This document shows, in pieces, positions 46,186-53,893 of a DNA stretch of 64,000 nt; positions within the stretch are counted from its first letter, which is position 1, and every line of letters starts with the position of its first letter. A program made the position numbers and the translations under genes. The stretch is from contig SFGZ01000001.1 in NCBI GenBank assembly GCA_004557505.1, positions 248,001-312,000 of the forward strand. The letters run 5' to 3'. The DNA is from Coriobacteriaceae bacterium (GTDB taxonomy: Bacteria; Actinomycetota; Coriobacteriia; Coriobacteriales; Atopobiaceae). A model generated the notes under the pieces. It was not told the DNA's origin. It saw nothing but the letters and a program-made list of their open reading frames with translations, and did not search any database.

Positions 46186-46893
46186 ATGATGCTCAAGGAG
46201 CTGCGCGAGAAGGTCTACGAGGCCAACATGGACCTGCCGCGCCACGGCCTGGTGGTCTTCACGTGGGGAAACGCCTCCGAGCTCGACCCGGAGAGGGGCC
46301 TCTTCGTGATCAAGCCCTCCGGCGTGGGCTACGGCGAGCTGTCGCCGGAGAGCATGGTCGTCTGCGACCTGGACGGCGGGGTGGTGGAGGGCGGGCTCAG
46401 GCCGTCCTCGGACACGGCGACCCACGCCTGGATCTACAGGAGCTGGGCCGGCCGCGGCGTCCGCGGCGTGGTGCACACCCACTCCGCCGCGGCCGTGGCC
46501 TGGGCCCAGGCCGGCCGGGACATCCCCGCCTACGGCACCACGCACGCGGACTACTTCTACGGCCCGGTGCCCTGCGTGCGCGGCCTCACCGCCGAGGAGG
46601 TCGGGGGCGACTACGAGCTCAACACCGGCAGGGCCGTCGTCGGCGGCCTCGAGGGGCGCGGGCTCGACCCGGCGGCCGTGCCGGCCGCGCTCGTGCGCAG
46701 CCACGGCCCCTTCGCGTGGGGGGGCGACGCCGCCCAGGCCGTCTACCACGCCGTGGTGGTGGAGCAGGTGGCCCGCATGGCGCTCGGTACCGAGCTGCTC
46801 TCCCCGCACTGCGGCCCCGCGCCCCAGTACCTGCTCGACAGGCACTACCTGCGCAAGCACGGGCCGAATGCGTACTACGGGCAGGAGCGGTAA
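46186..46893 (+). CDS. ulaF: L-ribulose-5-phosphate 4-epimerase
   Basis: A 235-residue class II aldolase-family epimerase (UlaF/AraD type) converting L-ribulose-5-phosphate to D-xylulose-5-phosphate. It begins MMLKELREKVYEANMDLPRHGLVVFTWGNASELD. Zn2+ ligands are in VVHTHSAAAVAW and the later VRSHGPFAWG and H-containing C-terminus. The GC content is slightly above the preceding genes. Ribosome site GAGAGGAAGG is 6-14 bases upstream. It is the last gene of the locus. Confidence 0.93.
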   Translation: MMLKELREKVYEANMDLPRHGLVVFTWGNASELDPERGLFVIKPSGVGYGELSPESMVVCDLDGGVVEGGLRPSSDTATHAWIYRSWAGRGVRGVVHTHSAAAVAWAQAGRDIPAYGTTHADYFYGPVPCVRGLTAEEVGGDYELNTGRAVVGGLEGRGLDPAAVPAALVRSHGPFAWGGDAAQAVYHAVVVEQVARMALGTELLSPHCGPAPQYLLDRHYLRKHGPNAYYGQER

Positions 46894-47043
46894 CAGGGTG
46901 CGGATCGGGGGGCTTGGCATGGCGTGGACATGCGGCGGCATGCGCTTTGTGCGTCGGCCTCTTCGCTTGCCGCACGTCTCGGCCGCCGTGTCGGGCTTCC
47001 CGCGCCGTACCCCGTCTCGTCACTCCTTGCCGACGCCGCGCCG

Positions 47044-47079
47044 CTACCGCCGCGCGAGCGTGGCCACGCACTCCACATG
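47044..47079 (-). repeat. Displaced rlmD 3' end (far att site of the island)
   Basis: On the minus strand these bases read HVECVATLARR and a stop. This is the conserved end of RlmD-type methyltransferases, but the rest of the gene is 3.7 kb away. The 12-base CACGCACTCCAC (47065-47076) is identical to 50764-50775 at the real rlmD 3' end, in the same orientation. It is best read as the original chromosomal rlmD 3' end left beyond an integrated element. The surrounding region 46894-47412 holds no gene. Confidence 0.6.
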
Positions 47080-47240
47080 GCACGAGCCGTTCGGATTGAT
47101 ATGTGCGTGCATAGGTAGTTTCTGAGCTCTGGGGAATTGAACGAGGAAAACACACGGTCAGAATGTGTATGTGCTCGCTCTGGGTAACGTGTCGAGTTTC
47201 AAGTTCCTACTAATTATATAGCGACCTTCAATTTGAGCCA

Positions 47241-47294
47241 CCCTCTCAACTCTAGGTTGAGAGGGAGGAAAGGTCACTCAAGTCGGGTTGAGTG
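47241..47294. repeat. Two adjacent hairpins
   Basis: CCCTCTCAAC/GTTGAGAGGG (47241-47250 and 47256-47265) and CACTCAA/TTGAGTG (47275-47281 and 47288-47294). They lie near a run of ten G (47350-47359), in the noncoding left part of the island. Confidence 0.55.
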
Positions 47295-47412
47295 GGCGGT
47301 TGGTGAGTGGCCACTGCCCTGTCTTAGGTGGCATCTTGGGTTGTATCTTGGGGGGGGGGTATCTTGAGGGGTGAGGTGTTAAGATGCTTAGGTGCGCCAC
47401 CATTAGATATAT

Positions 47413-47880
47413 TCAGTTACTCGAAGTTTTCTTGATATAAGCCCGCTTCGCCTTCTTGTAGCTGAAATCCATCAACGCCAGAAAACGGCGTAGTGTTTCC
47501 TCTTCTGGGTTATTGACGCTGACCCAGCCCATCCAGGCATAAATCGGATGCGGGATGATTTGATCTAAAGCAGTGAAGTCTACTTCGAGGTCTACGGTTT
47601 GTCCTTTGGCCGGTCTTTTGGGTTTTGCTCCGAATAGGTCGCAATACTTTTCTGGAGGCAGGCCGCAACTTAACCGATAAACACCTGCTCGATTCAGATC
47701 CGACGCTTTATCGTTGGGGCCATCTTCAGACTTGATCGTGCAGACATAAATACCGTTGGGCAATAGCTGGTCAGGGTTGTAAAAGAAGGTGGTCTCCCTA
47801 TATGCCTCTTTGCAACTCAAACCTTCATATCGATCAAGGATAAGGCTGGTGAGCTCTTGTTTAGAGATTGAGTTCCGCAT
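47413..47880 (-). CDS. DUF6194 family protein
   Basis: A 155-residue protein matching the DUF6194 pattern: TTFFYNPDQLLPNGIYVCTIKSEDGPNDKASDLNRAGVYRLSCGLPPEKYCDLFG, then RPAKGQTVDLEVDFTALDQIIPHPIYAWMGWVSV. ATG at 47880 follows AAGGAG at 8 bases; an upstream ATG in frame (47901) lacks it. Function is unknown. It follows the SRPBCC gene by 17 bases on the minus strand, so both are probably one operon. Codon use is AT-richer than the chromosome. Confidence 0.75.
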   Translation of the reverse strand: MRNSISKQELTSLILDRYEGLSCKEAYRETTFFYNPDQLLPNGIYVCTIKSEDGPNDKASDLNRAGVYRLSCGLPPEKYCDLFGAKPKRPAKGQTVDLEVDFTALDQIIPHPIYAWMGWVSVNNPEEETLRRFLALMDFSYKKAKRAYIKKTSSN

Positions 47881-47897
47881 GTCCACGCTCCTTATTC

Positions 47898-48314
47898 TCA
47901 CAAGACACCACCCATCTCATGTGCGCCCAAAACACTCAAAAGGACACGCATGTATTGTCGTTGCATGTTACGAAGCTGCTTACCTACGAAGGGGCGAAGC
48001 CACCATCGTTTACATTTGACCAGCTCTGTGAAATCAAGCGTTGCCTGTGTGCCTTGGTCGCAGAAGAGGCCGATCCATTGGCCCGAGATATAGTCATTTT
48101 CAAACTTCAACTCCAACCGCTGATTCGGCTGGACGAGAGAAATTTCAAATTCTGTTTTCGTTCCATTCTTGGCAACCTCCACAAACGAGCAATCATTCAA
48201 CATCTCGGCATGCGTCAGATCGCTCCGCCAGTCCTGATTGCCAAAATCAGTTACCTTCTGCCAAACCTGAGTCACAGGCGTGTTGATCGTAATCTTGATA
48301 TTTGCTTCAATCAT
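47898..48314 (-). CDS. SRPBCC-fold protein (polyketide cyclase/START-like)
   Basis: A 138-residue protein beginning MIEANIKITINTPVTQVWQKVTDFGNQDWRSDL, the typical start of SRPBCC small-molecule-binding proteins. ATG at 48314 follows AGGAG at 7 bases. It has no signal peptide; the middle EFEISLVQPNQRLELKFEN... alternates beta-strands. The ligand is not predictable. It lies downstream of the restriction-enzyme remnant and upstream of DUF6194. Confidence 0.75.
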   Translation of the reverse strand: MIEANIKITINTPVTQVWQKVTDFGNQDWRSDLTHAEMLNDCSFVEVAKNGTKTEFEISLVQPNQRLELKFENDYISGQWIGLFCDQGTQATLDFTELVKCKRWWLRPFVGKQLRNMQRQYMRVLLSVLGAHEMGGVL

Positions 48315-48374
48315 TTCTGACTCCTGTTTGAGACATCTTGGGTGGTGTCGCAAAAGAGCGTGCCTTTATGACAG

Positions 48375-48746
48375 CTACTCATATCTTGGACCTAAGAACT
48401 TGTGTCCATTCAAATGGATCATGTGAGTTGGACTACCTGCCACCCATGCTTCTGTCTCCCACGCAAGGTCGGGCAAATACCTTCGCATAGTTGCCATATC
48501 TGGAAAACAAGAAACAAAGATAAGCCCTGCGGTGCTTCCTGAGAACATATCAGTTAGCTCGCTATACCGAATATTATCTACAGGGCTATGTGAAGAACAG
48601 GCCTCCATCAGGTATAACCAATTTGTATCTTCTTTGAAAATAATTAGGTCAGGAAACTTGGCGTGAACATCAAGCTCAATTCCCAATTCCTGAAATCGTT
48701 GTTCATTGAAAACCATCAGCTTTGCATCTGCATCCCCTTTTGGCGC
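48375..48746 (-). pseudogene. Truncated BsuBI/PstI-type restriction endonuclease (C-terminal remnant)
   Basis: The minus-strand frame reads APKGDADAKLMVFNEQRF, then FPDLIIFKEDTNWLYLMEACSSHSPVDNIRYSEL, FSGSTAGLIFVSCFPDMATMRRYLPDLAWETEAW and HMIHLNGHKFLGPRYE. This is the PF06616-type catalytic/C-terminal domain of BsuBI/PstI enzymes; about 120 of ~315 residues remain. Upstream it runs into a stop and the IS3 relic at 48754, so the N-terminal part has been lost. The methyltransferase partner is absent. A functional enzyme is not expected. Confidence 0.8.
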
Positions 48747-48753
48747 TTAGCCC

Positions 48754-48852
48754 GCGTCTTCATCAAGCATTGGACTACGCCACCCCACAAGAAGTAGAAA
48801 CCGAGTACTATCTCACCGAGCCCATCAACACAGGGTCGTAAAAGAAGCGGAA
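48754..48852 (+). repeat. 99-bp IS3 3'-end relic, copy 1
   Basis: Identical to 50412-50510, the 3' end of an IS3 transposase pseudogene (HQALDYATPQEVE...). It directly follows the truncated restriction-enzyme gene, so an insertion or recombination between IS copies probably removed that gene's 5' part. Confidence 0.85.
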
Positions 48853-48949
48853 AAGCTCTGACAAGGACTTCCACCAATTAAAATATCTACTTGGTCTCTG
48901 TATCGTGTCCCGTCTATAAATCGTACATCTTCATACCATCTATCTTCAG

Positions 48950-49081
48950 TTATGTTATGATTTGCAAAATATGACTGCTTAGTATTGCCTTATTTATGTA
49001 TTCAAGTGCATCATCATATTGCTCTGCGCCAACAAAATAGCGTGCTTGGTTAAGGTATTCCAAGCTTTCAGATTTTGACAT
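48950..49081 (-). CDS. Small TPR-like protein (43 aa)
   Basis: A 43-codon gene, MSKSESLEYLNQARYFVGAE.., with an excellent ribosome site GGAGG 8 bases before ATG (minus strand). The sequence has one TPR-like helical hairpin (YLNQARYFVGAEQYDDALEYINKA). It begins 2 bases after the stop of the 49084-49692 gene, so the two form an operon. Function unknown; a truncated C-terminus is possible. Confidence 0.6.
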   Translation of the reverse strand: MSKSESLEYLNQARYFVGAEQYDDALEYINKAILSSHILQIIT

Positions 49082-49083
49082 TT

Positions 49084-49692
49084 TTAATTCCTCCATTCAT
49101 TTATAATCATATCTGCATTTTTTTCCTCAAAAGCCATAATAAAGGAAAAAAGCTTGTTTTTATTTTTCACGAACGAATCTTCACTCGCCCATTCGGGTAT
49201 TTGAATTGTTCCTAATCCTGTAATTTGACAGATTTCGTTTTCTATAGTGATTTTTTTGATGTCAGTTTTTCTAATCGAATAAATAAATTTATCCTTGTCG
49301 TTATACACAGCACGTTTACTACTATATGCAGCAGGCTCATGTGGTCCAACCCTCCAAAATACATATTGTAAGGTATTATCTGACAAAACTAGCATTGCAT
49401 TAGCATAGCTACTATACGGAAACGCACATTTATATTTTGAAGAATTCTTTAATGATATAGAAATAAAAAGCGGTACACACGATAAACATATTCCTACACA
49501 AAGAAATATGAACACTCCAAAAGTTGTCGTGCGATGTGTCAACAACAAATATACTGTGAAAACTATAATACCGACAGAAACAATCAACAAGAGAACAATT
49601 GCTAACATACGTTTTTTCCACTGAGGATTATTCTTGCATATGTTCATTAATATTCTTTTTCTTTCAGATAACTTAGGCATAAATGTTACCAT
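49084..49692 (-). CDS. Two-helix membrane protein with PH-like C-terminal domain
   Basis: A 202-residue very AT-rich gene. ATG at 49692 follows GGAGG at 5 bases. After a basic N-terminus come two membrane segments (MLAIVLLLIVSVGIIVFTVYLLL and GVFIFLCVGICLSCVPLFISISL, residues ~29-81), then a soluble C-terminal domain (residues ~90-200) with short beta-strands and a final helix (DSFVKNKNKLFSFIMAF). The second half suggests a PH-like fold, which is weak evidence. The composition is Firmicutes-like, supporting horizontal transfer. Confidence 0.65.
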   Translation of the reverse strand: MVTFMPKLSERKRILMNICKNNPQWKKRMLAIVLLLIVSVGIIVFTVYLLLTHRTTTFGVFIFLCVGICLSCVPLFISISLKNSSKYKCAFPYSSYANAMLVLSDNTLQYVFWRVGPHEPAAYSSKRAVYNDKDKFIYSIRKTDIKKITIENEICQITGLGTIQIPEWASEDSFVKNKNKLFSFIMAFEEKNADMIINEWRN

Positions 49693-49800
49693 TTTATCCT
49701 CCTGCTAACATAGTTTTCTTTCTTAGTAACAGTATATAGTTTATTTACATACTCATTTGAAGCGTCCTGGGTTTAGTTCCTACCTCAACTAAAATCGTGC

Positions 49801-50499
49801 TCGTTGTGGCACGCGATGAACCGTGAAGGCTACCCAATTGGACGAGACAAGACCGCACGTTTGATGAAACTAGCAGGTGTGAGCGGCCGGCGTCGTGGGC
49901 GTAATCCGGTGACAACGATCCGTGCGAAAGTCCCGGATCATCGCCCAGATTTGGTTCAGCGAAATTTCCGTGCCTAGGCTCCTGGGCGGCTGTGGGTAGC
50001 TGATATCACTTACGTACGCACCCTTTCGGGATTCGCGTACACCGCGTTTGTTATTGATGTATTCAATCGGAAGATTGTCGGCGTTGCCACACGCTCTACG
50101 ATGCGTACGGATGCACTTCCTATGGAAGCTTTAGAGCATGCTCTTACTACTGCTGGTCGAATCCATGGAAACCAGCTGATCCACCACAGTGATAGGGGAA
50201 GTCAGTATGTGTCGTTGAAGAACTCCACGGCATTGGCGCAATCCGGGATCCGACCGAGTGTGGGAACAGTTGGCGATTCTTATGACAACGCTCTGGCTGA
50301 AACCGTCAACGGGCTCTACAAGGCCGAACTCATCCACGCGCAAGGCCCGTGGACATCAGTAGGAGAAGTTGAACTGGCCACCTTGCGGTGGGTTCACTGG
50401 TGGAATACCAAGCGTCTTCATCAAGCATTGGACTACGCCACCCCACAAGAAGTAGAAACCGAGTACTATCTCACCGAGCCCATCAACACAGGGTCGTAA
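49801..50499 (+). pseudogene. IS3-family OrfB transposase pseudogene
   Basis: Reads SLWHAMNREGYPIGRDKTARLMKLAGVSG..., then a TAG at 49975-49977, then LWVADITYVRTLSGFAYTAFVIDVFNRKIVGVA..., VSYDNALAETVNGLYKAEL and HWWNTKRLHQALDYATP. The DDE residues (D in ADITY, D in VIDVF, E in DNALAETVNG) are visible. The N-terminal part is missing and the stop lies inside, so it is inactive. Two flanks match the 99-bp repeat. Confidence 0.85.
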
Positions 50500-50510
50500 A
50501 AGAAGCGGAA
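50412..50510 (+). repeat. 99-bp IS3 3'-end relic, copy 2
   Basis: Perfect match to 48754-48852; the coding part is the last ~30 codons of the IS3 transposase, ending in the TAA at 50497-50499. Confidence 0.85.
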
Positions 50511-50739
50511 TTATCGGTACTTAAACTGTACGAAAGAAAAATAAGGAAACTATAAGGTGCGAGGTGAAATATCTATCTCACCCACTCAAATGAACCAAAA
50601 GCAAAATCGACTACTCAACCCTCTTAAGCATTTGCCCCGAAAACCCGTTGACCAGTTCCCCTGAACAGCCAAACAGCCCTCGAAGCACCATCTCACCATA
50701 ATTAAACCACGCAAAACCCCTGATAAACAAGGCTTTTCG

Positions 50740-51924
50740 TTACCGCACCCGTGTCATCAAACACACGCACTCCACGTGCTTCGTGTGCGGGAACATGTCC
50801 ACCGGCTGCACGCGCTCCAGCCGATAGCCGCCCTCGCGCAGCCGCTCGATGTCGCGCGCCTGCGTGAGCACGTTGCAGGATACGTATGACACGCGCTCGG
50901 GCCCAAGCGCGCACACGGCCGAGAGGAACTCCGGCGTCGAGCCCGCGCGAGGAGGGTCCATGATCAGCGTGTCGAAGCGCTCGGCACGGCCGTTGCGCGC
51001 TGCGGCTACGAGGTACGCCGTGGCGTCCGCCCGCACAAAGCGGCAGCGCTTGCCCAGCCCGTTTGCGGTGCTGTTGCGCCGCGCCGCCGCCACCGCGCCG
51101 CCGACCTGCTCCACGCCCACCACCTCCACATCCTCGCATGCGCGAGCGGCGCAGATGCCGATGGTTCCCGTGCCGCAGTACGCATCGAGCAGCCGCATCC
51201 CGGGGACGATGCCCGCGCCAGCTATGGCAAGCCGGTACAGGACCTCGGTCTGCTGCGGGTTTGTCTGGTAGAAGCTCGTGGGGCCAATCTCGAACGTGCA
51301 GCCCAGAAGACGGTCGCGCATGACGCCCGGGCCGTACAGCGTGACACATGTGCGGCCGAGAATCGCGTTGGTCCGGCGCTCGTTGATGTTCTGGACCATG
51401 CTTGTGACCTGAGGCTGGCTGCGACGGATGTCGGTCACGAACTTCTCGGCACGCGGAAGCCTTGGCCCGTTGGTGACTATGGTGAGCAGGCACTCCTTGG
51501 TAGCATAGCCCATGCGCACCACGGCATGGCGCAGCACGCCGCCCCTGCGGTCCTCCTGGTAGGCCGGGATGCCGCAGCGCTCGGCCGCGCGCGCCACGGC
51601 GTTGAGCGCCTCTCGTGCGCCGGGTGCCTCCACCAGGCACGACGCACAGGGCACAATGCGGTGCGATCTGGCGGCATAGAACCCGCAGCGCACGCGCCCG
51701 CGCGAGCCCGGCGCAAAGGGAGTGGCCGCCTTGTGGCGATAGGCGCGGGGCTCGCCCATGCCGCAGATCTTCTCAAGCGTGGCACCATCCCGGCGCACCG
51801 CCTGCCCCAAGGCCCCCTCGACCAGCGCCTGCTTGCGCTCGAGCTGGATGGGGTAGGGCACCGCAAGCCACTCGCAGCCACCGCAGGACTTTGCGATGGG
51901 GCAGGTGTAGGTGCGATATCCCAT
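50740..51924 (-). CDS. rlmD: 23S rRNA (uracil-C5)-methyltransferase, RlmD type
   Basis: A 394-residue SAM-dependent methyltransferase with an iron-sulfur cluster. N-terminal cysteines C8, C14, C17 (CPIAKSCGGC) and a later Cys in CASC are the likely cluster ligands. The SAM motif is DAYCGTGTIG and the catalytic region is VSYVSCNVLTQARDIERL. It has no TRAM domain. The gene's 3' end (HVECVCLMTRVR) carries the att site of the genomic island and differs in style from the displaced HVECVATLARR, so it may be donated by the element. The region 50511-50739 after it is AT-rich and noncoding. Confidence 0.88.
   Translation of the reverse strand: MGYRTYTCPIAKSCGGCEWLAVPYPIQLERKQALVEGALGQAVRRDGATLEKICGMGEPRAYRHKAATPFAPGSRGRVRCGFYAARSHRIVPCASCLVEAPGAREALNAVARAAERCGIPAYQEDRRGGVLRHAVVRMGYATKECLLTIVTNGPRLPRAEKFVTDIRRSQPQVTSMVQNINERRTNAILGRTCVTLYGPGVMRDRLLGCTFEIGPTSFYQTNPQQTEVLYRLAIAGAGIVPGMRLLDAYCGTGTIGICAARACEDVEVVGVEQVGGAVAAARRNSTANGLGKRCRFVRADATAYLVAAARNGRAERFDTLIMDPPRAGSTPEFLSAVCALGPERVSYVSCNVLTQARDIERLREGGYRLERVQPVDMFPHTKHVECVCLMTRVR
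50764..50775 (-). repeat. Island attachment core at rlmD 3' end
   Basis: The 12-base CACGCACTCCAC (GTGGAGTGCGTG on the coding strand, encoding VECV) repeated at 47065-47076, same orientation. Confidence 0.65.
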
Positions 51925-52035
51925 GTCTCTCCAGTCAACGAGGGCGCTGTGTGCATCTCAGCATACACGCCATGGCTTTGGTGGGGTCCCGGGCTCATCA
52001 ATCTACGTAGTCCCAGCGCAGGGGCCAGAATGCCC

Positions 52036-52064
52036 TTGTATGTTTGCTCCGGCGGGCGTATAGT
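52036..52064 (+). promoter_or_regulatory. Promoter of the radical SAM gene
   Basis: TTGTAT (52036-52041) and TATAGT (52059-52064) with a 17-base spacer, 67 bases before the start codon. Confidence 0.5.
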
Positions 52065-52130
52065 TCTCTCAGATTTAAACGCAAGTCAAAAAATTGCGTA
52101 CAGGGAAGCGCATTGGCAAAGGAGCACGGA

Positions 52131-53603
52131 ATGCAGTCCAAGATTGCTCACGCGGCAGAGCGCAAGGCGTTCGGCATCGCGCTCGACCAGATCATTAAGG
52201 CCGGTTCGGGTCCCGACCGCGAGAAGAACCTCGACAAGCTCATCAACATGGCCGGCGGCCTGCTCAAGGACACCGCCCCTGGTGCCACGCGCGGCCTGAA
52301 GGCCGGCCTCTATCCGGGCTCCAAGTGGGAGCAGTTCCTCTGGAGCGTGATCGACGAGACCGACCCGCATGTGCTCAAGACCGTCGTGCTCAACGGCGGC
52401 TACGAGGCCGCCTTCCGCGGCCTGCGCAACACCACGGCCAACGCCGACAAGTACCAGTGCAACGTGCCCTGGATCATCATCTTCGACCCCACCAGCGCGT
52501 GCAACAAGCACTGCATCGGCTGCTGGTCGGCCGACTACGAGAAGTGGCAGAACCTCACGTACGAGGAGTGCGACAAGATCGTCACGCAGGGCTCCGAACT
52601 CGGCTGCCACCTATACATGATGACCGGCGGCGAGCCCCTGGTGCGCAAGAAGGACGTCCTGCGCCTCGCCGAGGAGCACAACGACTGCCTCTTCAACATC
52701 TTCACCAACGCGTCTCTCATCGATCAGCCGTTCTGCGATGAGGTCAGGCGGCTGGGCAACATCGTGTTCTCCATCTCACTCGAGGGCTACCAGGACACCA
52801 ACGACGCCCGCCGAGGCGAGGGCTCTTATGGCGAGGTCATGCGCGCCATGGACCTCCTGCACAAGAACGGCCTGCTCTTCGGCACCTCCACTGCCTACAC
52901 CCGCGCCAACACCGAGGCCGTCACCTCCGACGAGTACTTCGACCTCATCATCAGCAAGGGAGCCCGCTGGGCCTGGTACTTCCACTACATGCCCGTGGGC
53001 GAGGGCGCCAACGCCGACCTCATGCCTACCGTCGAGCAGCGCAAGTACATGCTGCGCCGCATCCGCGAGGTGCGTGGCATCACCGGTGGCAAGCCCATCT
53101 TCGCGATGGACTTCCAGAACGACGGCGAGTACGTCGGCGGCTGCATCGCCGGCGGCCGCGTGTTCTGCCACATCAACGCCAAGGGCGACGTGGAGCCGTG
53201 CGTCTTCATCCACTACTCCAACGCCAACATCAAGGACCAGGATCTTCTCGACTGCCTGCGCCAGCCCGTCTTCCAGGCCTATCGCGAGCATTACCCCTGG
53301 AACGATAACATGCTGCGCCCCTGTCCCATGCTCGAGAACCCCGAGATGCTGCCCAAGATCGTGCGTGATGCCAAAGCCCAGTCCACCGAGTACGTCTCGC
53401 CGGAGGACGTTGACCACCTGTGTGCCCGCACCACGCCCTACGCCGAGAAGTGGGCGCCCGAGGCCGAGCGCCTGTGGCTTGAGGAGCACCCCACCGGCAA
53501 GAAGGTCTACGCGGACAAGATGTCCAACGAGAAGATCTCCCTCAAGGCAAAGATGATTGCCGAGGGTGACGCCAGGGCTGAGGAGGCCGTGAGGCAGGAC
53601 TAG
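52131..53603 (+). CDS. Radical SAM protein with SPASM-like C-terminus
   Basis: A 490-residue radical SAM enzyme. ATG at 52131 follows AAAGGAG. The cluster motif is CNKHCIGC (C124, C128, C131). GGEPL follows at residue ~167 (MTGGEPLVRK). The C-terminal half has spaced cysteines (GGCIAGGRVFC, EPCVFIH, RPCPML), suggesting an additional cluster. The N-terminal ~110 residues are helical. The product is not predictable; no peptide substrate gene was seen next to it. A strong terminator follows, so it is a single-gene unit. Confidence 0.82.
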   Translation: MQSKIAHAAERKAFGIALDQIIKAGSGPDREKNLDKLINMAGGLLKDTAPGATRGLKAGLYPGSKWEQFLWSVIDETDPHVLKTVVLNGGYEAAFRGLRNTTANADKYQCNVPWIIIFDPTSACNKHCIGCWSADYEKWQNLTYEECDKIVTQGSELGCHLYMMTGGEPLVRKKDVLRLAEEHNDCLFNIFTNASLIDQPFCDEVRRLGNIVFSISLEGYQDTNDARRGEGSYGEVMRAMDLLHKNGLLFGTSTAYTRANTEAVTSDEYFDLIISKGARWAWYFHYMPVGEGANADLMPTVEQRKYMLRRIREVRGITGGKPIFAMDFQNDGEYVGGCIAGGRVFCHINAKGDVEPCVFIHYSNANIKDQDLLDCLRQPVFQAYREHYPWNDNMLRPCPMLENPEMLPKIVRDAKAQSTEYVSPEDVDHLCARTTPYAEKWAPEAERLWLEEHPTGKKVYADKMSNEKISLKAKMIAEGDARAEEAVRQD

Positions 53604-53640
53604 CCGCGGCCGGTCCGCCTCTCGTGCAATCACGTCTGCT

Positions 53641-53669
53641 GGCCCCGGGCTTCGCGCCCGGGGCCTTTT
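53641..53669 (+). terminator. Terminator after the radical SAM gene
   Basis: GGCCCCGGGC (53641-53650) pairs with GCCCGGGGCC (53656-53665), followed by TTTT. Confidence 0.85.
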
Positions 53670-53893
53670 GCGCCGCGACCGCATGGGCTTGCGCCCGCGC
53701 CGCTCTGCCCGTGCGCCATCGCGCCTGCGGGGCATGCGCCTACGTTGCCCGAAGCGTGCGAATCCGTCGCAGCTCGCGCGGGTAGAGTGAACCCAGCGCG
53801 CGGCGTCTGCCGTGCAGTGAAAAAGGCACGGTGGCCTCGCCGTTGCGATTCTCCCCGGCGATGCCGCCCTGGCATGCGGCTCGAGGAGGAACC

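Larger units (their letters stand above)
47065..50775. mobile_element. Degraded genomic island integrated at the rlmD 3' end
   Basis: Bounded by the 12-bp direct repeat CACGCACTCCAC (47065-47076 and 50764-50775). The interior is visibly AT-richer than the flanks and carries foreign-looking genes: DUF6194, SRPBCC, a restriction-enzyme remnant, IS3 relics and a low-GC membrane-protein operon. No integrase or excisionase was found, so it is a decayed element. The 3' end of rlmD ('rum') is a known integration hotspot of streptococcal phages and ICEs; the family here is not identified. Confidence 0.6.

Noticed and set aside
46894..47400. Small plus-strand frames after ulaF
   Set aside because: No ribosome sites and Arg/Ser-rich translations typical of GC-rich noncoding DNA; the region is better explained as the edge of the island.
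49801..50499. Active IS3 element
   Set aside because: In-frame stop at 49975 and missing N-terminal part.
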